Shown here: one piece after another, positions 16,914 through 24,225 of the stretch
Layout of the letters: every line of letters starts with the position of its first letter
How positions within the stretch are numbered: the stretch's first letter is position 1
NCBI RefSeq assembly: GCF_030811475.1
Contig: NZ_JAUSQV010000001.1
Location: forward strand, 2,255,501 to 2,319,500
Length of the DNA stretch: 64,000 nt
DNA from: Nakamurella flavida
GTDB taxonomy: Bacteria; Actinomycetota; Actinomycetes; Mycobacteriales; Nakamurellaceae
Reading direction: 5' to 3'
The notes under the pieces: model-generated
What the model saw: only the letters and a program-made list of their open reading frames with translations
The model's database searches: none
Told to the model about the DNA's origin: nothing
Program-made: the position numbers and the translations under genes

Positions 16914-17849
16914 GTGAGCGTCACGACTGCGCCGCCGGCACCCGCCTCCGAAGCCCCAGCGCCCCGGCGTCGCGGCTCCAGACGCCGTCGCGTCCACTGG
17001 ATCGCCTACGCGCTCGCGCTGCCGATCCTGGCCTACGAAAGCATCTTTGTCCTGTACCCGATCGTGCAGGGTGTGCAGCTCAGCTTCACCGACGCGAAAC
17101 TCGGAGCGCAGCAGACCACCTCAGTTGGCCTGGACAACTACGACCGGCTGCTGTCGGATCCAAACTTCATCAAGAACGTCACCACCACCTTGACCTACGC
17201 GCTCGGGGTGGTCGTCGTGGCGGTCGGCTGTGGGCTGCTTACGGCTCTGCTGGTGAACCGGAAGATGCGTGGTCGCGGCCTGGTCCGCGGACTGCTCATG
17301 GCGCCGTGGGCGTTCCCCGAGATCGCCACCGTGCTGATCTTCATCTGGGTCCTCAATCCGACCTTCGGGGTCGTCAGGCTCCTCACCCCGTGGCAGGACA
17401 GTGGTGATGGCTGGCTGACCTCCAATCCGCTGGCCATGTTCTCGATCGTGCTCATCGCCACGTGGAAGACGTTCCCCTTCTACAGCATCGTGCTGCTGGC
17501 GTCGCTGCAGAATGTGCCAGAACAGCTTCAGGAAGCCGCGAAGGTGGACGGCGCCACCGCGCTCCAGCGCTTCTGGCACGTCACGCTGCCGGCGATCCGC
17601 CCGGATCTGGTCCTGCTGGCCCTGCTGGCGTTCATCTTCGCCTTCCGCCAGTTCACCCTTATCTGGCTGACCACCGGCGGGGGGCCGGGCCGGGACACCG
17701 AGACGCTGGTGGTGGCCATCTACAACACCGCGTTCCGGTTCTTCGACCGCTCCTACGGGGCCACCCTGGGAGTGGGCAGCCTGATCATCACGCTCGTGGT
17801 GACGCTCGGGTTCCTCGCGGTGCAGCGGCGGCTGGACGGCCGGCGGTGA
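16914..17849 (+). CDS. Carbohydrate ABC importer permease, MalF/UgpA type
   Basis: A 311-residue membrane protein with six predicted helices. The first is ALALPILAYESIFVLYPIV after a basic, Pro-rich cytoplasmic N-terminus. The EAA loop EAAKVDGATALQRFWHVTLP, near residue 205, docks the ATPase. It follows the binding-protein gene by 7 bases and is coupled to the next permease by a GTGA overlap. No ATPase gene is nearby. Confidence 0.9.
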   Translation: MSVTTAPPAPASEAPAPRRRGSRRRRVHWIAYALALPILAYESIFVLYPIVQGVQLSFTDAKLGAQQTTSVGLDNYDRLLSDPNFIKNVTTTLTYALGVVVVAVGCGLLTALLVNRKMRGRGLVRGLLMAPWAFPEIATVLIFIWVLNPTFGVVRLLTPWQDSGDGWLTSNPLAMFSIVLIATWKTFPFYSIVLLASLQNVPEQLQEAAKVDGATALQRFWHVTLPAIRPDLVLLALLAFIFAFRQFTLIWLTTGGGPGRDTETLVVAIYNTAFRFFDRSYGATLGVGSLIITLVVTLGFLAVQRRLDGRR

Positions 17850-18718
17850 CCGCGGCGGTCGGGATGCGCCGTCCGGCGACGGCGGGGACCAGCGCACGCT
17901 GGGCCCGCACTGCGCTGCGAACATTGCTCATCGTGGTGGTGTGCCTGGTCGTGGTATTCCCGATCTACTGGATGGCCGTCGCGGCGGTGCAACCGACCGC
18001 GTCGACGTTGCGCTACCCGCCGTCCCTGGTGCCGACCAGCTTCGACCTGTCCGGCTTCCGCGACGTCTTCGCCAACCTCCCGATCCTGCGGTGGTTGAGC
18101 AACTCCGCGGTGCTGGCCGTGGTGACCACGGTCATCACCGTGGTGCTGTCGGTGTTGGGCGGGTACGTTCTGTCGGCGCTGTACTGGCCCGGCAAGGCGT
18201 TGTTCGGCCTGCTCCTACTGGTCACCCAGATGATGCCCGAAGCCGTCGTCATCATCCCGGTCTTCCAGCTCTACAACGATCTGCACCTGGTGCAGAGCCT
18301 GATCGCGCTGGCGTTCCTACACGCGGCGTTCGTACTGCCCGTCGGGGTCTGGATCCTGCGCTCGGCGATGGACGGCGTACCGGCCGAGGTTCGTGAAGCT
18401 GCCCTGATCGACGGGTGCGGGCACGTGTCCGTGCTTCGTCGCATCGTCCTGCCGCTCACGGTGCCGGCCGTGATTGCCGTCGGCATCGTCGCCTTCTTCG
18501 CCAGCTGGGGCGAGTACCTGTTCGCCGTGACGATGATCTCCGATTCCGACAAATACCCGGCCTCGGTCGGTCTGGCTACGCTCATCGGGCAACTGGACAC
18601 CCCGGTGCAGCAGCTCCTGGCCGGTGGCCTGGTCTACGCACTGCCGCCGGTGGTGCTGTTCGTCCTCGTCCAGCGGCACATCGTCGCGGGGCTGACGGCC
18701 GGGGCGGTGAAGGGGTGA
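17846..18718 (+). CDS. Carbohydrate ABC importer permease, MalG/UgpE type
   Basis: A 290-residue inner-membrane permease. It has an N-terminal helix (LLIVVVCLVVVFPIYWMAV), the EAA loop EAALIDGCGHVSVLRRIVLP near residue 190 and the usual ending AGLTAGAVKG. GTG 17846 overlaps the MalF-type stop as GTGA; an earlier frame opening at 17462 lies inside the upstream gene. It forms a heterodimer with the preceding permease. Confidence 0.9.
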   Translation: MTAAVGMRRPATAGTSARWARTALRTLLIVVVCLVVVFPIYWMAVAAVQPTASTLRYPPSLVPTSFDLSGFRDVFANLPILRWLSNSAVLAVVTTVITVVLSVLGGYVLSALYWPGKALFGLLLLVTQMMPEAVVIIPVFQLYNDLHLVQSLIALAFLHAAFVLPVGVWILRSAMDGVPAEVREAALIDGCGHVSVLRRIVLPLTVPAVIAVGIVAFFASWGEYLFAVTMISDSDKYPASVGLATLIGQLDTPVQQLLAGGLVYALPPVVLFVLVQRHIVAGLTAGAVKG

Positions 18719-19572
18719 ATCTGTGGCCTGAGATCCGCGACACCCCCGTCGAGGTCGGACATGTCCGCATCTGGTGGCTCTACCAGGCGGGGTTCGTCGT
18801 GAAGAGCCCCGGCGGCACCACGGTGGCCATCGATCCATACCTCTCGGACTCGGTGATGGCCTCCTACGGGATTCCCCGGGCGGTGACGGCACCCCTGTCC
18901 GCCGCCGAGGCGGAGTTCGACGCACTGCTGGCCACCCACCCGCACGACGATCATCTGGACCCAGACTGTGTCACCTCCTTCGCCGCTCACCCGCGAACGC
19001 ATTTCGTCGGGCCACCGTCGACCGTCAAGATGGCCAGAGCTGCCGGGTTCCCAGCCGTCCGCACGAACGGCCTCCGCCGCGGTGAATCCGTGGAGATCGG
19101 GGACATCCACATCGAGGCAGTGATGGCCCGCCACATGTTCGACGAGGAACCCACACCCGACGCGATCGGCTACCTGATCACCGCCGGGAGCGTGCGGATC
19201 TATCACTCCGGCGACACCGAGTACGACGCCCGGATAGTGGACGACACCGAGGACCGGGTGGACATCAGCCTGATCTGCATGAACGGCACCGCCGGCAACA
19301 TGGACGCCGACGAGGCCGCGCTCCTGGCCTGGCGGCAGCGGCCGGCCGTGGCCGTACCCATGCACTTCGGCCTGTGGCACGACCGGGACTACGGCCCCGG
19401 CGCAACTCTCGACCCGGAACAGTTTGTCTCGGTCTACCGACGCCTGTCGCCAGGCGCTCCGGTGCTGATCCCGCGTATCGACGCAGCCATCGATTTCCCC
19501 CTCTCGGTCTCCTCCACGACGGTTGGTTGGCCTCCTGACCGGGCTTATCGGCCCCCCGACCGCCACGCCTGA
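18715..19572 (+). CDS. Metallo-beta-lactamase-fold hydrolase, UlaG-like (sugar lactonase)
   Basis: A 285-residue metallo-hydrolase. The metal-binding motif is THPHDDHLDPD near residue 78 (HxHxDH). Further ligands are likely in VMARHMF and YHSGDTEYDARI, and in AVPMHFGLWHDRDYGPG. The last pattern resembles UlaG, the L-ascorbate-6-phosphate lactonase. It starts with GTG overlapping the permease stop and ends the importer operon, so it likely opens a lactone of the imported sugar acid. The exact substrate is inferred only by family and context. Confidence 0.8.
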   Translation: MNLWPEIRDTPVEVGHVRIWWLYQAGFVVKSPGGTTVAIDPYLSDSVMASYGIPRAVTAPLSAAEAEFDALLATHPHDDHLDPDCVTSFAAHPRTHFVGPPSTVKMARAAGFPAVRTNGLRRGESVEIGDIHIEAVMARHMFDEEPTPDAIGYLITAGSVRIYHSGDTEYDARIVDDTEDRVDISLICMNGTAGNMDADEAALLAWRQRPAVAVPMHFGLWHDRDYGPGATLDPEQFVSVYRRLSPGAPVLIPRIDAAIDFPLSVSSTTVGWPPDRAYRPPDRHA

Positions 19573-19734
19573 GCCCTGCAGTTCTGCGATTCACCGGACG
19601 ACGGCCGCGTCGGTGCCGCGACACCGGGACCGTCTGAGCCCAGGGGTAGTTGGCACCCGCCTCCGGCCCCCGTCCGTCGAGCCCACCCCGCACCGGGTCA
19701 ACCGCGATCGGCCGGACAGGTACAGGATGGGGTC

Positions 19735-20712
19735 ATGGAGTACACGAAGCTCGGCAGTACCGGCCTGGACGTCTCCCGCCTCGCCCTGGGGTGCATGACG
19801 TACGGCGAACCCGACCGCGGCAACCACGCGTGGACGCTCACCGAAGAGCAGAGCCGCCCGCTCATCCGCGCTGCCCTGGAGGCCGGGATCACCTTCCTGG
19901 ACACCGCCAACGTCTACTCCGACGGCACCTCCGAGGAGATCGTGGGGCGGGCGGTCCGCGACTTCAGCTCCCGCGAGGAGGTCGTGCTGGCCACCAAGGT
20001 GCACGGCCGGATGCGGCCCGGGCCCAACGGTGCGGGCCTGTCCCGGCGGGCGATCATGACCGAGATCGACCACAGCCTGCGGCGGCTGGGCACCGACTAC
20101 GTCGACCTGTACCAGATCCACCGCTGGGATCCGGCGACGCCGATCGAGGAGACCCTCGAGGCGCTGCACGACGTGGTGAAGGCGGGCAAGGCCCGCTACA
20201 TCGGCGCGTCCTCGATGTGGGCGTGGCAGTTCTCCCAGGCGCTGTACCTGGCCGATCTGAACGGCTGGACCCGCTTCGTCACCATGCAGGACCACTACAA
20301 CCTGCTCAACCGCGAGGAGGAACGGGAGATGCTGCCGCTGTGCGCCGACCAGGGCGTCGGCGTGCTGCCGTGGAGCCCGCTGGCCCGCGGGAAGCTGACC
20401 CGGCCGTGGGGCGAGAGCACCACCCGCTCGGAGACGGACGAGTTCGGTCGCACCCTCTACGACACCGCCGCCTCCGACCGGACGATCGTCGACCGGGTCG
20501 CCCAGGTCGCCGAGCAGCGCGGGGTGTCCCGGGCCCAGATCGCCCTGGCCTGGGTGCTGGCCAACCCCGTCGTCACCGCGCCGATCGTGGGGGTGGGCAG
20601 ACCCGCCCATCTGACCGACGCCGTGGCCGCCCTGGACATCACGCTGAGCGCGGAGGAGATCACCCTGCTCACCGAGCCGTACACCCCGCACGAGGTGGCC
20701 GGCTTCGGCTGA
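19735..20712 (+). CDS. Aldo/keto reductase
   Basis: A 325-residue (beta/alpha)8 NADPH-dependent reductase. The tetrad is visible: Asp and Tyr in [11 protein letters not shown], Lys in ATKVHG and His in YQIHRWD. The start [19 protein letters not shown] is typical of the AKR12/YajO-like group. No ribosome site precedes the ATG; instead CAGGAT ends 6 bases before it, pointing to a leaderless transcript. First gene with the higher-GC codon use that continues to the right. Confidence 0.9.
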   Translation: MEYTKLGSTGLDVSRLALGCMTYGEPDRGNHAWTLTEEQSRPLIRAALEAGITFLDTANVYSDGTSEEIVGRAVRDFSSREEVVLATKVHGRMRPGPNGAGLSRRAIMTEIDHSLRRLGTDYVDLYQIHRWDPATPIEETLEALHDVVKAGKARYIGASSMWAWQFSQALYLADLNGWTRFVTMQDHYNLLNREEEREMLPLCADQGVGVLPWSPLARGKLTRPWGESTTRSETDEFGRTLYDTAASDRTIVDRVAQVAEQRGVSRAQIALAWVLANPVVTAPIVGVGRPAHLTDAVAALDITLSAEEITLLTEPYTPHEVAGFG

Positions 20713-20720
20713 GTCGGCCG

Positions 20721-20740
20721 CCCCGCACGGTGGTGCGGGG
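20721..20740. terminator. Hairpin after the aldo/keto reductase
   Basis: CCCCGCAC-GGTG-GTGCGGGG forms a perfect 8-bp stem with a 4-base loop, 8 bases after the stop codon. It lacks a U-run. Confidence 0.6.
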
Positions 20741-20769
20741 ACGGGGTGACGCCGGGAGAGGATGGGGGC

Positions 20770-21633
20770 ATGACGCGTATCGCAGTGACCGGAGGCAGCG
20801 GCAAGCTCGGACGGGCGGTCGTCCGCCATCTGGTCGAGGAGGGTCACCAGGTCTACAACCTGGACCGCACCCCATCCCCGGACGCCCTGGCTCCGTACAT
20901 CCAGATCGACCTCACCGATCCCGGCCAGGTGCACGAGGCGTTGCGGTCCACCGAGGACGTCTACGACGGCATCGACGCGGTGGTCCACCTGGGGGCCATC
21001 CCGCGGCCGGGCCTGACGACCAACAGCGCCACCTTCGACAACAACATCCGCTCCACCCACAACGTCTTCGCCGCGGCCAAGTCGGCCGGCATCAGGAACG
21101 TGGTCTGGGCGTCCAGCGAGACCGTCCTCGGCCTGCCGCTGGGCCCGGAGAACCCGCCGCCGTACATCCCCGTCGACGAGGAGTACCACCCGCAGCCCAA
21201 CTCGTCGTACTCGCTGGCCAAGACCCTCGAGGAGGAGATGGCCCTGCAGTTCTGCCGCTGGGACCCGGCGCTGAAGATGATCGGGCTGCGATTCTCCAAC
21301 GTCATGTACCCCGAGGACTACCGGGAGTTCCCGAGCTTCGACGCCGACCCGGCCACCCGGGTCTGGAACATGTGGGGCTACATCGACGCCCGGGACGGCG
21401 CCCAGGCCGTACGCAAGGCGGTGGAGCTGGACGCCACCGGCATGCAGGTGTTCGTCATCGCCAACGCCGACACGGTGATGAGCCGCAGCAGCCTGTCGCT
21501 GGCCGAGGAGGTCTTCCCCGACGTGCCGCTGCGCCGCCGCGACCTCGGGCAGCACGAGACCCTGCTCAGCATCGACAAGGCCCGACGCATCCTCGGTTTC
21601 GACCCGCAGCACAGCTGGCGGAACGAGATCTGA
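20770..21633 (+). CDS. NAD(P)-dependent nucleoside-diphosphate-sugar epimerase/dehydratase family protein
   Basis: A 287-residue extended-SDR protein. It has the cofactor motif VTGGSGKLGRAV at the N-terminus, catalytic Tyr and Lys in SSYSLAKTLEEE and ASSETVLG before them. It most resembles uronate-dehydrogenase-like or unassigned epimerase-family members; the substrate cannot be named. ATG 20770 is preferred to the GTG at 20746 because homology starts at MTRIAVTGG and GAGGAT lies exactly 6 bases upstream, a leaderless arrangement. Confidence 0.83.
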   Translation: MTRIAVTGGSGKLGRAVVRHLVEEGHQVYNLDRTPSPDALAPYIQIDLTDPGQVHEALRSTEDVYDGIDAVVHLGAIPRPGLTTNSATFDNNIRSTHNVFAAAKSAGIRNVVWASSETVLGLPLGPENPPPYIPVDEEYHPQPNSSYSLAKTLEEEMALQFCRWDPALKMIGLRFSNVMYPEDYREFPSFDADPATRVWNMWGYIDARDGAQAVRKAVELDATGMQVFVIANADTVMSRSSLSLAEEVFPDVPLRRRDLGQHETLLSIDKARRILGFDPQHSWRNEI

Positions 21634-21667
21634 TCCCCCCCGCCGCGGCGCCCGCCTACCCTGGACG

Positions 21668-22756
21668 ATGGCGGGCGCCGGCCCGCGGGAGCGGAGCGGC
21701 ATGAGCACCAGCACGGATTCGAGCACGGCGGACAACAGCACCAGGGGCGCGTACGTGTCCGGCGGCAAGGAGTTCAGCCGGGACACCAACTACATCCAGA
21801 CCCGCATCACCCGGGACGGCGCCGACGGCTACCCGGTCGAGGCCGGTCGCTACCGGCTGATCGCCGCGCGGGCCTGCCCGTGGGCCAACCGCGCCATCAT
21901 CGTGCGGCGGCTGCTCGGGCTGGAGTCGGCCATCTCGATGGGCCTGACCGGCCCGACCCACGACAAGCGCAGCTGGACCTTCGACCTGGATCCGGGCGGG
22001 GTCGACCCCGTCCTGGGCATCGAGCGGCTGCAGCAGGCCTACTTCGCCCGCGACCCGGAGTACCCCCGCGGCATCACCGTGCCGGCCATGGTGGAGATCG
22101 AGAGCGGCAAGGTCGTCACCAACGACTACCGGCAGATGACCCTGGACTTCTCCACCCAGTGGACCGAGTTCCATCGCGAGGGTGCGCCCGACATGTACCC
22201 CGAGCACCTGCGCGCGGAGATCGACGAGGTCGCCCACCGCAACTACACCGAGGTCAACAACGGCGTCTACCGCTGCGGATTCGCCGGATCCCAGGAGAGC
22301 TACGACAGCGCCTACGACCGGCTGTTCACCCGACTCGACTGGCTCACCGAGCGGTTGTCGAACCAGCGGTACCTGGTCGGGGACACCATCACCCAGGCCG
22401 ACGTCTTCCTGTTCACCACCCTCGCGCGCTTCGATCCCGTCTACCACAGCCACTTCAAGGCCAACCGCAGCAAGCTGTCGGAGATGCCGGTGCTGTGGGC
22501 GTACGCCCGAGACCTGTTCCAGACGCCCGGTTTCGGTGACACCACCGACTTCGTGCAGATCAAGCAGCACTACTACATCGTGCAGACGGACATCAATCCG
22601 ACCGAGATCGTCCCCAAGGGACCGGATCTGCACAACTGGTGGACCGCACACCACCGCGAGGAGCTGGGCGGCCGCCCGTTCGGCGACGGCACCCCGCCCG
22701 GGCCGGTGGCCGACGGCGAGCAGGTGCCCGAGGAGCACACCGCACCGCGGTCCTGA
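21668..22756 (+). CDS. Glutathionyl-hydroquinone reductase / omega-class GST-like protein (YqjG/ECM4 family)
   Basis: A 362-residue thioredoxin-fold plus helical protein. The catalytic cysteine is in ARACPWANRAIIV, the signature of this family. NRYL-like QRYLVGDTITQADVFLF and a C-terminal QIKQHYYIVQTDINPTEIVP follow. Actinobacterial homologues act on mycothiol-linked hydroquinones or have unknown thiol partners, since these bacteria usually lack glutathione; this is background knowledge, not read here. Start: ATG 21668 has TACCCT five bases upstream (leaderless pattern); ATG 21701, after GGGAGCGGAGCGGC, would remove 11 residues. Confidence 0.87.
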   Translation: MAGAGPRERSGMSTSTDSSTADNSTRGAYVSGGKEFSRDTNYIQTRITRDGADGYPVEAGRYRLIAARACPWANRAIIVRRLLGLESAISMGLTGPTHDKRSWTFDLDPGGVDPVLGIERLQQAYFARDPEYPRGITVPAMVEIESGKVVTNDYRQMTLDFSTQWTEFHREGAPDMYPEHLRAEIDEVAHRNYTEVNNGVYRCGFAGSQESYDSAYDRLFTRLDWLTERLSNQRYLVGDTITQADVFLFTTLARFDPVYHSHFKANRSKLSEMPVLWAYARDLFQTPGFGDTTDFVQIKQHYYIVQTDINPTEIVPKGPDLHNWWTAHHREELGGRPFGDGTPPGPVADGEQVPEEHTAPRS

Positions 22757-22773
22757 CCGCCGTGACGAAGTGC

Positions 22774-22798
22774 GGCCGGGGCGCGTCGCGCCCCGGCC
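22774..22798. terminator. Strong hairpin between convergent genes
   Basis: GGCCGGGGCG and CGCCCCGGCC form a 10-bp perfect stem with a 5-base loop, between the converging GST-like and CapA-family genes. Probably bidirectional. Confidence 0.7.
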
Positions 22799-22808
22799 AC
22801 CGGGGCGG

Positions 22809-24134
22809 TCAGTTCAGCCGGCGCGCTCCGTGGGTGTCCGCACCCCTGCTGTTCACCGTGTCCGTGGTGCCCGCCAGCAACCCGGGGTCATCGGTGCCGC
22901 AGGTGTCGGTCGGGCTCAACGCGCACCACCGGTAGGGGGCCCGGCGACTCTGGTGGGATGCCACCCAGGCCACGTCGCTGGTCGACCAGGTCCCGTCGGC
23001 GGCCTGGCTGAACTGCACCCGGACCAGCAGACCCTCCTGGATGCCGTCCGCCCCGGAGGACTGGGCGGCCACCGCGTTCCCGAGGCCGTGGATCGCCCAC
23101 TTGCCGCCGATGCGTTCCATCGGTTGCACCACGTGGGCGTGGTGTCCGTAGACCAGGTCGATGCCGGGGTCGGCGAGGAGCTCCCGGGCGAGCTGCTCCT
23201 GCTCCGGGTTCGGTGTCGGCTCGTACTCCGTGCCGGCGTGCACGGCCACCACCACCAGATCCGCGCCCGCCGCCCGCGCCCGCGCGGCCCCGGCGACGAT
23301 CGCGTCGGTGTCGATCCTGCCGACCCGCCACGGTTCCTCGGGCTCGTGACCGTTGAGGCCGTACGTCACCGAGATCAGCCCCACCCGGCCGGTCGAGCCG
23401 TCCAGGACGACGGGGGTCACCGCGTCGGCCGCCGTGCGGTACGACCCGTCGTGGGCCAGACCCGCGGCATCGAGCGCGTCCAGGGTGCGGTCCAGCCCCT
23501 CCGTGCCGCGGTCCAGGGTGTGGTTGCTGGCCGTCGAGCACGCGTCGTACCCGGTCCGCACCAGCGCGGGCAGCACCTGCGGCGGGACGGAGAACGACGG
23601 GTACCCGTGGAACGGCCCCTCCGCCGGAGCCAGCGGGGTCTCCAGATGGCACACGGCGAGATCGGCGCCGGCCACGTACGGCTGCTGGGCGGCCAGCAGC
23701 GGGAAGAAGTCCGGGGTGCCACCGCCGTCCACCCGGGCCTGGTCCACGAGATCGGGGTGCAGCAGCACGTCGCCGGTGATCACCAGACTCACGCACCGCA
23801 CTCCCGGGCACGCCGGCCCGGACCCGTTGCCGGTGGCCGCGCCGGCGTCGGTGGGCGCGGCGGGAGCAGCCGGGAGCGGCGGACCGGCGGGCGCCGCCGG
23901 CGCGGTCCGCGGTGCCGCGGACGACGTCGGCGCGATGACCACCGGAGCGGGCACGGTGGTGGTCGCGGTCACCGTGACCTCGACCGGCCCGCCCGCGCCG
24001 GACCGGTCCACCGGTCCGGCCGCGCACCCGGCCACCAGGACGATCCCGGCCGCGAGCACGAGGCCGTGGTTGCGCCGGCGTCGGCGGCCCGGGGTCGACG
24101 AGAGGCGGTACCCCGGACGTCCCCCGACAGCCAT
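22809..24134 (-). CDS. CapA-family (poly-gamma-glutamate synthesis / metallophosphatase-fold) lipoprotein
   Basis: A 441-residue exported protein. A basic N-terminus leads into LVLAAGIVLVAGC, a lipobox. A long Thr/Ala/Pro linker follows, then the CapA domain: VITGDVLLHPD, DLAVCHLETPL, ASNHTLDRG, VVAVHAGTEY and YGHHAHVVQPME, the metal-binding pattern of calcineurin-like phosphatases. CapA/PgsA proteins act in polyglutamate capsule export or wall metabolism. No capB/capC genes are near, so the role is open. The upstream TACGGT, 6 bases before ATG 24134, suggests a leaderless transcript. Earlier in-frame starts would overlap the molybdenum-enzyme gene. Confidence 0.87.
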   Translation of the reverse strand: MAVGGRPGYRLSSTPGRRRRRNHGLVLAAGIVLVAGCAAGPVDRSGAGGPVEVTVTATTTVPAPVVIAPTSSAAPRTAPAAPAGPPLPAAPAAPTDAGAATGNGSGPACPGVRCVSLVITGDVLLHPDLVDQARVDGGGTPDFFPLLAAQQPYVAGADLAVCHLETPLAPAEGPFHGYPSFSVPPQVLPALVRTGYDACSTASNHTLDRGTEGLDRTLDALDAAGLAHDGSYRTAADAVTPVVLDGSTGRVGLISVTYGLNGHEPEEPWRVGRIDTDAIVAGAARARAAGADLVVVAVHAGTEYEPTPNPEQEQLARELLADPGIDLVYGHHAHVVQPMERIGGKWAIHGLGNAVAAQSSGADGIQEGLLVRVQFSQAADGTWSTSDVAWVASHQSRRAPYRWCALSPTDTCGTDDPGLLAGTTDTVNSRGADTHGARRLN

Positions 24135-24159
24135 CGCACGACCGTAGGCCCAGGTGGGC

Positions 24160-24176
24160 GCCCCGGCCACCGGGGC
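24160..24176. terminator. Hairpin downstream of the molybdenum hydroxylase operon
   Basis: GCCCCGG-CCA-CCGGGGC, a 7-bp stem with a 3-base loop, lies between the molybdenum-subunit stop and the CapA-family start on the same strand. It overlaps where a -35 element for the next gene should be. Confidence 0.5.
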
Positions 24177-24225
24177 ACGACGTCCGCCCGGCGCCGACGA
24201 GTCGGCGGCGCCGCGCGGATGTCCG

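Noticed and set aside
17462-18718. Long N-terminal extension of the MalG-type permease
   Set aside because: The extra 128 codons lie inside the MalF-type gene in another frame; the GTGA overlap at 17846 gives a normal-length permease.
15554-18718. Second importer considered as a phosphotransferase or secondary uptake system because UlaG follows it
   Set aside because: The genes are clearly a lipoprotein binding protein and two CUT1 permeases; UlaG similarity concerns only the last gene.
19591-21789. A 732-codon minus-strand frame opposite the aldo/keto reductase and epimerase genes
   Set aside because: It is an antisense shadow: low-complexity Arg/Gly/Asp/His-rich, no domain signature, no ribosome site, and it fully overlaps clearly coding plus-strand genes.
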